Assembly (NCBI GenBank): GCA_016282855.1
Contig: JAEELT010000097.1
Coordinates: 1 to 54,937 of the forward strand
Source: Clostridiaceae bacterium
GTDB taxonomy: Bacteria > Bacillota > Clostridia > Oscillospirales > Acutalibacteraceae
Direction of reading: 5' to 3'
DNA length: 54,937 nt
Shown here in pieces: positions 49,596 through 54,937 of this stretch. Positions within the stretch are counted from its first letter, which is position 1, and each line of letters opens with the position of its first letter. A program made the position numbers and the translations under genes. The notes under the pieces were generated by a model that saw only the letters and a list, made by a program, of their open reading frames with translations, was not told where the DNA came from and searched no databases.

Positions 49596-49718
49596 ACAAT
49601 ATCGGAGTTTTTTTGCCGGGATTTGCGAGTAAAATTTCTGCCCGGTATTCGGCGACTCAATCAATATAAAATCCTTATAACTGATTTCCAATTATCAGCC
49701 TTCGCTTTCTTAAAGTAC

Positions 49719-49746
49719 GGAGAGCTGCGGAAATCCGCAGCCCTCC
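49719..49746 (-). terminator. Hairpin after the giant secreted protein gene
   Basis: GGAG-A-GCTGCGG (49719-49730) pairs with CCGCAGC-C-CTCC (49735-49746). On the minus strand only a modest T-rich stretch (ACTTTAAG) follows, so termination strength is uncertain; the interval down to the next promoter (49595) holds nothing else I can name. Confidence 0.65.
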
Positions 49747-49756
49747 AAAGTGTTTG

Positions 49757-52700
49757 TTATGATTGTTTTTTATTGGATACTGACAGGCTTAAAGGCAAAA
49801 GCGTAAATACTGACTTTATCAGAGCAATTATTCTGCGCAAAAAGCCTGAGAATTTTCCGTCTGCAATGCCGTCTGCCGGTTTTTCTTTATTTTCTGCTTC
49901 ATCGGCAGTCTCTTCAGAGGATTTTGCTCCTTTTGTCTGCGCAGCTTTATCGTCTTCAGGCTTAACTTTTATATCTTCCTGAATACCGAAAACAGATTCC
50001 GGAGTGAAATCTTTCGCTTTTACTGCAGATGCTCCGGGCAGAGCACTCATACCGTCGTCTATTATTCCCGGCAAGCTGTCAGTCTGCGCCGCAAAAAACG
50101 CCGGGCCATTGCCCTGCTTGGCGTTTGCCGTGCCGGATACCTGATCGATTTCTGCCTTGTTCTTGTTGCACATAATCAGCAGATTGGCATCGGAGCTTGA
50201 GAACGAGAGTGACTGGTCAACATTGGCCGCCCTGAACATATAAGGCACTCTTTCATCGGATGCCTTGCTCCAGCTGGGTTTCTTGGACTCCTGGATGGCG
50301 ATGTTGGTGTCGCTCGAGGTCACGGAGCCGCTGTTATCAAGGTCACCGTAGATAACCACTCTGAACTGCTCAACGAAGTTTCCGTTTTCGTCAAAAACCT
50401 TGACTATTGTACCTGTACCGACATAAGAGCCCTGGCAGTTGGATATCACACAATCTCCCGAGCCTGTGCTCAGCTGAGCTTTGAGCTCATCCGGGGTGGT
50501 GTACTGATCGATGCCGTAAATAAACCAGGAGTCATATTCGGGCGAATCTTCGGCATAAGTTACATAATCACCATAATCCGTATCGTCTGCGGCAATCAGT
50601 GCAGTTACTCCATACGGCAGTTCAGTTGAATCCGGATTGTTTGTTTCAACCACCGCATTTCCGTTTGAGTCGCGGCGCTCTATCATAATCTTGCTGCTCG
50701 TGTCAGGCATCAGTTTGTCAATTGTGCCGGAAGAAATCTTTTGCCATACTGCATAAAGAATAAGGTCCTCATCACCTATCAAAGCCTTGATGTCTTGACC
50801 AACCTCATACATAGGCTCAGTCGCCTGCTTGTCTGTTGACCAACCGAGGAACACATAGTTCGTTCTCGTGGAAACCGGATTGTAAAGTATAGTTGCAGAA
50901 TCTCCGCTATTATACTTATTAGTATCAACGGGTACGGTTCTGCCGTTATCATTATACTCTACAACCCTGTAATCATAAGTTGCGGTTGTGGCATATGTTG
51001 CTATTATGTCTTTATCCTCATTAGATATAATAACAAAAATATCATAATCGCCGCGTTCAAGTTTCTGCTCAGAATCTGATGCAAAATCAAACACATTGGT
51101 GAAGCCCGAGCCTACCGCGCTCACTCTGACTGATATATTATAACCGGCAAGCATTTGGTAATCTCTGTTTACAGTATATTCAACACCGTAAGTAGCATCA
51201 AGACCGTCTTTCGGCTTGAGATTAAGTGAGATTGTCAGTTCTCCGTCTTGTGAAATGCTGGCATTAACATCATGTTGCTCAAACACAGGATCCTCACTTT
51301 GTTCACCGACATTTATTCTTACATCTGCACTGCGAATATAACACTTCCATCCTTCTACCGTCTCAAGCACTTCAAAATGATAAGTGTGCCCTGCTTCAAA
51401 TAATTGGGGCGCAATGAAGAAAGTGGTATTATGCCATTGATTATCAGTTCCTGTCAGATAATTGCCGCTTCCTATTAAACTTCTGACTGCGGTTGTTGTG
51501 CCTTCTGTTTCATCAACCAGATTTATAACTGCTCTCTCACCGTTATTCTCGTCTATATCGTAAGCCATAATATTCAGAATAACATTCTCACTCGGCGCGC
51601 CGCTGAGCGTGAATGATTTGCCAATCTGAGTCGGCACATCAAATTTGGCAGTGATATCATATATCCCGTTTATCACATCCTTTGTGCAATAGTTATACTC
51701 GGACTCCTTGTAAGCCCACTGATAATGGCTTGTAATATCATACGTATGATCAACATCCACTTTTTCCATGTTCCAGCCGACTATAGTATCTCCGGCTATA
51801 TTATTAATAAAAAGCTTGTAGTTTATTTCGTCGCTGTCAACTGTTAAGGGCTTCTCGTGATGGTTTATCTGTAAGGTAAATTTGCCGGAATCCGTGTCGG
51901 AGTAAAAACCCGATTCCAGATAATAAGTATTATTCATCACCAGTGAGCTCGATATCCAGCAGTCTTTAGGGTACCATTCTTCATTGCGCTTTTTCACGGT
52001 GCCGTCTTCATTGAATATATATCTGTTTTCACCGTTTATGCCGAGATTATTGTAAATATCATAGCTCTTGCTTTCGGTAGGCTTAAATCTGAAATATGCT
52101 CTTATGCCTCCGTTCGCAGCGGTACCATCAACCGCATCCTCCTCTGTAATATCAGTAAACGGCAGCTCTTCAACGTTCAGCGTCCCGGAAATAATGCTTC
52201 CCGGTGCAATATCAACAAGATATTGTTCCTTATTTGAGAACATAAATGACGCATTTACGGATGATGATGCTCTGTAACACTTGCTCAGGTCGCCGTTGCG
52301 TATCTTTATCATATCGGTCTGATTTCTTGCACCGGTCAACATAAGCGCAAGAGGAGCTGTGTCATCGGCATCGACAAGATAGTAAAGATGCTCTTTCGCG
52401 TCGCTTGTTACGGCATTGAAGCTGCCGGCTCCGCCGATTTCAACAGGATTCAGATAATCAAAACTGATATTGTAACTTTCGGCAGCATTAGCAGAGCAAG
52501 AGATAATATATGTCTCGTCTTTTTCAAAGTATACAGGAATATCTATTCCGTAAAAATGATATGAAGAATAACTATAATCCCTACCATATTCCCTGTCATA
52601 AACATAATAATGATTAGTTTTTTCTTCCAGCCAAGTATTATCTTTGCATCTTAAAACTCCTACAAACGATTTGTCGCTGTCATATGAACGAATACGGTAA

Positions 52701-54937
52701 TAGCCGGTTGCTTCGGCCGTATATGAATAATACTCCGATGTTGAACCGCTCGATGCCGAACGCGTTACGATGTGTTTTGTATCTCCGGGGGTTATCTCAT
52801 AAGCGCTCTGAACGGTAAATTTGCTGACCGACGGAGTTCCTCCCAGTGCTTTTATGTAATAAGTCAGCCCTTCTTTGAGGTAATACAGTACATCTCCTGA
52901 TTTATCGGAAACTCGCTCATAATCAGCAATGTGCCCTGCGTTGATACACTTTACACTTATGTCGTTGTAAGCAGATGAATCAAAAGCCTTAAGCCCAAAA
53001 TATCCGTCTTTTTCGGGGGTAAAGGAATAATAACCGTTTTCTCCGTCGTTAAACGGTTTTATATCCCCGTCGTGTATTATCTCGTATTCATGACCGTTTA
53101 TGGAGATTTTAAAAGTTACAGAAGTTGATACGGCAGTAGGTCTTATTCTGAATGAATATGTTGTTCCTTCATCCAGCTCAAAAGCATCTCCATCCGAACA
53201 GTTTCCTTCATACCACGATAAATAATTGTGCCCGTCGTGAGATGTTACTATGATATCTGCCACCGCTCCGTTTGAAAGAGAAATCTTATACTCCTCATCA
53301 TCCGGCGCCGTAAATGAATAATAATGGCAGATGTAATCTCCCTCACCCTGAAACGTAACCGTTTGATCTAATACTATTTCTGTCGGATTATATTTCTCAA
53401 AGTGCAGCTTGAAACTGCCGCCGGTATCATATGTGCCGAACCAGTATTCCTCACCTTCTTCAAGCTCAAAAAACACATCAAAACCCGAAACGGTCTCATC
53501 ATCAATACCAGATTCTGAATACATATTAAAAGTAGACTTGAGCCATAATTCCGAATAATCGGAATTCACTTTATATACATCAAAACAAGGAATGCCTGCG
53601 GATATACTATCCGCGTACACTCTGTAATATCCGGATTCTTCCGGAGTGAAGGAATAGTATGTTTTTAATTGATTATATGTTGAGTTCACTCCGACCGTCT
53701 TGGTGTCTTCCGGCCTGATAGGCGCTGCCGATGATGCTTCATATCTCATATACAAGGTTGAATGAGCTGCGCTGAGTTCAGCCGCGTAGAGCCCGCCTTT
53801 TTCAAGCTTCAGATTTGCGTCGAGCCCGGAGTATTTCAGCGATGACAGTCCTGCAGAATAATCATATCCCTCAACAATACACGACCATCTGTACGGATTC
53901 CCGGTGGCTGAATCGCCGCCGGTGAAATACAAATGACGGCTTTCATTATCAGGAAGTCTGAATGCCGCATATTTTGTGCCCGGTTCAATTTGAGTCGTTC
54001 TGTTCGGCTCGAGTACCTGTGTGGCTATTTCTTTTACCTCAATATCATACTCGCCTGCTTCTCCCCCACGATATCCGAGCCGCAGATATACCTTTTCTCC
54101 TGCATCTAAAAGCAAATCAAAGTAATACGGAGCGCTGGAAAAATATTTGCTATTTCCTGTAGAAAACGAATCATCATAGCAGAATAAAACATCGGGAATA
54201 TAGTCAGAAGTTTCGGTTATTGTAAACCGGTAAACTGACACTTTAGGTGCGCAAAAAGCAACTCTCGCTTTATTGTCGGATCCCTCCCCGAAGGTAACTC
54301 TTTTCGGAACATTAAGAGCATTGATTACAGAATATAAAGACACACCGCATCTGTCACACAAGCCGTCAAAAACATCATCAAAATGCTTGTGGGTAACTGT
54401 AAGCTCGGCAGTAGTATATCTATTCCAATCATTATTAATCCCTATATAATAGGTCCGGTTCCCGATGAGAGAGGCCTCAATTGTGGTTTTTCCCGAAGAG
54501 GAAGAAAGTTTGGTATTAATCGGATTCTTGTCCTCATCATAAAAGCTTGCTTCGACCGTACTTGTCCATGCTATAGAAGCGGAAAAATCCGCGCTTCTGT
54601 CCGGAATAAACTCAACATATCTCATTGTATTTGAGGGCAAATCTATTATTTTGGTTTCGTCCTCGTTAATGCTGTATCTTGTTTCGGCTTGACACACATC
54701 GCAAACGCCGTCGTCATCATCGTCCAGATGTGAATGCATAACTACAAAGGAATAATTACGGTCATAGCTTCCGGCTTCAAGCTTGATAATATAAATTCCG
54801 TTTTCAAGCAGAGAATAAGTATAGGTGCCATTACTGTAACTATAATTAAGAGTTTGTCCGCCTGATGTTTCTAGACCGCTGCTTGAGAACAAATAGTCCC
54901 CGCTGTGTGCAGGTATAAACACTGCCTCATAGTTTTC
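49757..54937 (-). CDS. Giant secreted multi-module protein with InlB-type repeat and dockerin-like domain (N-terminus outside window)
   Basis: At least 1726 residues; the frame is open to the window edge (ENYEAVF before the GTG used in the track), so the start and signal peptide are missing. Most of it is a series of beta-rich modules with recurring YYSFTPEESGYYRVYAD-like strands (also YFGLKAF, YYRIRSYDSD), resembling pre-peptidase C-terminal domains. Two Cys-pair motifs, DGVCDVC and DGLCDRC, follow Asp-rich stretches. Near the C-terminus come an InlB B-like repeat (YVFLGWSTD...LYAVWQK), a dockerin-like pair of calcium loops (GDLDNSGSVTSSD and ANVDQSLSFSSSD) and a hydrophobic helix (FLRRIIALIKSVFTLL). 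No catalytic domain is visible. The gene looks more AT-rich than its neighbours. Confidence 0.85.
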   Translation of the reverse strand, partial: ENYEAVFIPAHSGDYLFSSSGLETSGGQTLNYSYSNGTYTYSLLENGIYIIKLEAGSYDRNYSFVVMHSHLDDDDDGVCDVCQAETRYSINEDETKIIDLPSNTMRYVEFIPDRSADFSASIAWTSTVEASFYDEDKNPINTKLSSSSGKTTIEASLIGNRTYYIGINNDWNRYTTAELTVTHKHFDDVFDGLCDRCGVSLYSVINALNVPKRVTFGEGSDNKARVAFCAPKVSVYRFTITETSDYIPDVLFCYDDSFSTGNSKYFSSAPYYFDLLLDAGEKVYLRLGYRGGEAGEYDIEVKEIATQVLEPNRTTQIEPGTKYAAFRLPDNESRHLYFTGGDSATGNPYRWSCIVEGYDYSAGLSSLKYSGLDANLKLEKGGLYAAELSAAHSTLYMRYEASSAAPIRPEDTKTVGVNSTYNQLKTYYSFTPEESGYYRVYADSISAGIPCFDVYKVNSDYSELWLKSTFNMYSESGIDDETVSGFDVFFELEEGEEYWFGTYDTGGSFKLHFEKYNPTEIVLDQTVTFQGEGDYICHYYSFTAPDDEEYKISLSNGAVADIIVTSHDGHNYLSWYEGNCSDGDAFELDEGTTYSFRIRPTAVSTSVTFKISINGHEYEIIHDGDIKPFNDGENGYYSFTPEKDGYFGLKAFDSSAYNDISVKCINAGHIADYERVSDKSGDVLYYLKEGLTYYIKALGGTPSVSKFTVQSAYEITPGDTKHIVTRSASSGSTSEYYSYTAEATGYYRIRSYDSDKSFVGVLRCKDNTWLEEKTNHYYVYDREYGRDYSYSSYHFYGIDIPVYFEKDETYIISCSANAAESYNISFDYLNPVEIGGAGSFNAVTSDAKEHLYYLVDADDTAPLALMLTGARNQTDMIKIRNGDLSKCYRASSSVNASFMFSNKEQYLVDIAPGSIISGTLNVEELPFTDITEEDAVDGTAANGGIRAYFRFKPTESKSYDIYNNLGINGENRYIFNEDGTVKKRNEEWYPKDCWISSSLVMNNTYYLESGFYSDTDSGKFTLQINHHEKPLTVDSDEINYKLFINNIAGDTIVGWNMEKVDVDHTYDITSHYQWAYKESEYNYCTKDVINGIYDITAKFDVPTQIGKSFTLSGAPSENVILNIMAYDIDENNGERAVINLVDETEGTTTAVRSLIGSGNYLTGTDNQWHNTTFFIAPQLFEAGHTYHFEVLETVEGWKCYIRSADVRINVGEQSEDPVFEQHDVNASISQDGELTISLNLKPKDGLDATYGVEYTVNRDYQMLAGYNISVRVSAVGSGFTNVFDFASDSEQKLERGDYDIFVIISNEDKDIIATYATTATYDYRVVEYNDNGRTVPVDTNKYNSGDSATILYNPVSTRTNYVFLGWSTDKQATEPMYEVGQDIKALIGDEDLILYAVWQKISSGTIDKLMPDTSSKIMIERRDSNGNAVVETNNPDSTELPYGVTALIAADDTDYGDYVTYAEDSPEYDSWFIYGIDQYTTPDELKAQLSTGSGDCVISNCQGSYVGTGTIVKVFDENGNFVEQFRVVIYGDLDNSGSVTSSDTNIAIQESKKPSWSKASDERVPYMFRAANVDQSLSFSSSDANLLIMCNKNKAEIDQVSGTANAKQGNGPAFFAAQTDSLPGIIDDGMSALPGASAVKAKDFTPESVFGIQEDIKVKPEDDKAAQTKGAKSSEETADEAENKEKPADGIADGKFSGFLRRIIALIKSVFTLLPLSLSVSNKKQS

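Overview
The window reads as chromosome from an anaerobic Gram-positive bacterium of the class Clostridia, probably a gut Oscillospiraceae/Ruminococcaceae-like lineage; that placement is an inference from gene content, not from a marker phylogeny. Supporting signs are AGGAGG-type ribosome binding sites, near-consensus sigma-A promoters (several TTGAMA-17-TATAAT pairs), a six-subunit Rnf complex in the clostridial order CDGEAB, wall-teichoic-acid genes, class B sortases, a SpoIID/LytB protein, polysaccharide deacetylase and secreted dockerin/InlB-repeat proteins. Coding density is high. I see no rRNA, tRNA, CRISPR array, insertion sequence, phage gene or gene-free stretch over 300 bases.

Layout. 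1-548 is the end of a GAPDH gene, then a lone 16S pseudouridine synthase (rsuA type) with its own promoter and terminator. 1461-10694 looks like one long plus-strand operon: greA, lysS, two family-2 glycosyltransferases, a Wzm/Wzt (TagGH)-type ABC exporter, tarI, tarJ, another glycosyltransferase and a CDP-polyol phosphotransferase; a second such transferase converges on it. Together they can make CDP-ribitol, polymerise and decorate a teichoic-acid-like polymer and export it. 12066-13280 is a diacylglycerol-kinase-family lipid kinase. 13340-20310 (minus) is apbE, a NusG-domain-II protein, a Gx transporter and rnfCDGEAB: a ferredoxin:NAD+ oxidoreductase ion pump plus its flavinylating enzyme. 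20456-27562 holds an iron alcohol dehydrogenase, a secreted 60-residue-repeat protein, an operon of phosphoglucomutase, a tiny protein resembling a cell-wall sorting signal, and cofactor-independent phosphoglycerate mutase, and a secreted metallophosphoesterase.

27801-36461 (plus) is cysteine desulfurase, thiI, cinA, a class B sortase, a second sortase with a roughly 300-residue cytoplasmic N-terminus, and a membrane-anchored SpoIID/LytB protein with its motifs in a permuted order. 36449-40255 is a TetR repressor divergent from a fused ATPase-permease ABC transporter, with two abutting palindromic operators on the transporter's -10 box. 40339-49536 (minus) is an eight-gene operon behind a perfect-hexamer promoter: DUF1015, C_GCAxxG_C_C, serine hydrolase, small membrane protein, topoisomerase III, peptide-binding lipoprotein, a GH5-like protein lacking both catalytic glutamates, and a polysaccharide deacetylase with an SH3 domain. 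The window ends inside a giant secreted protein with repeated beta-rich modules, an InlB-type repeat and a dockerin-like pair.

The strongest candidates for something undescribed are the sortase / long-N-terminus sortase / permuted-SpoIID envelope locus, the GH5 pseudoenzyme co-transcribed with a deacetylase, and the 94-residue sorting-signal-like peptide. All calls come from reading motifs by eye; no database search was run.
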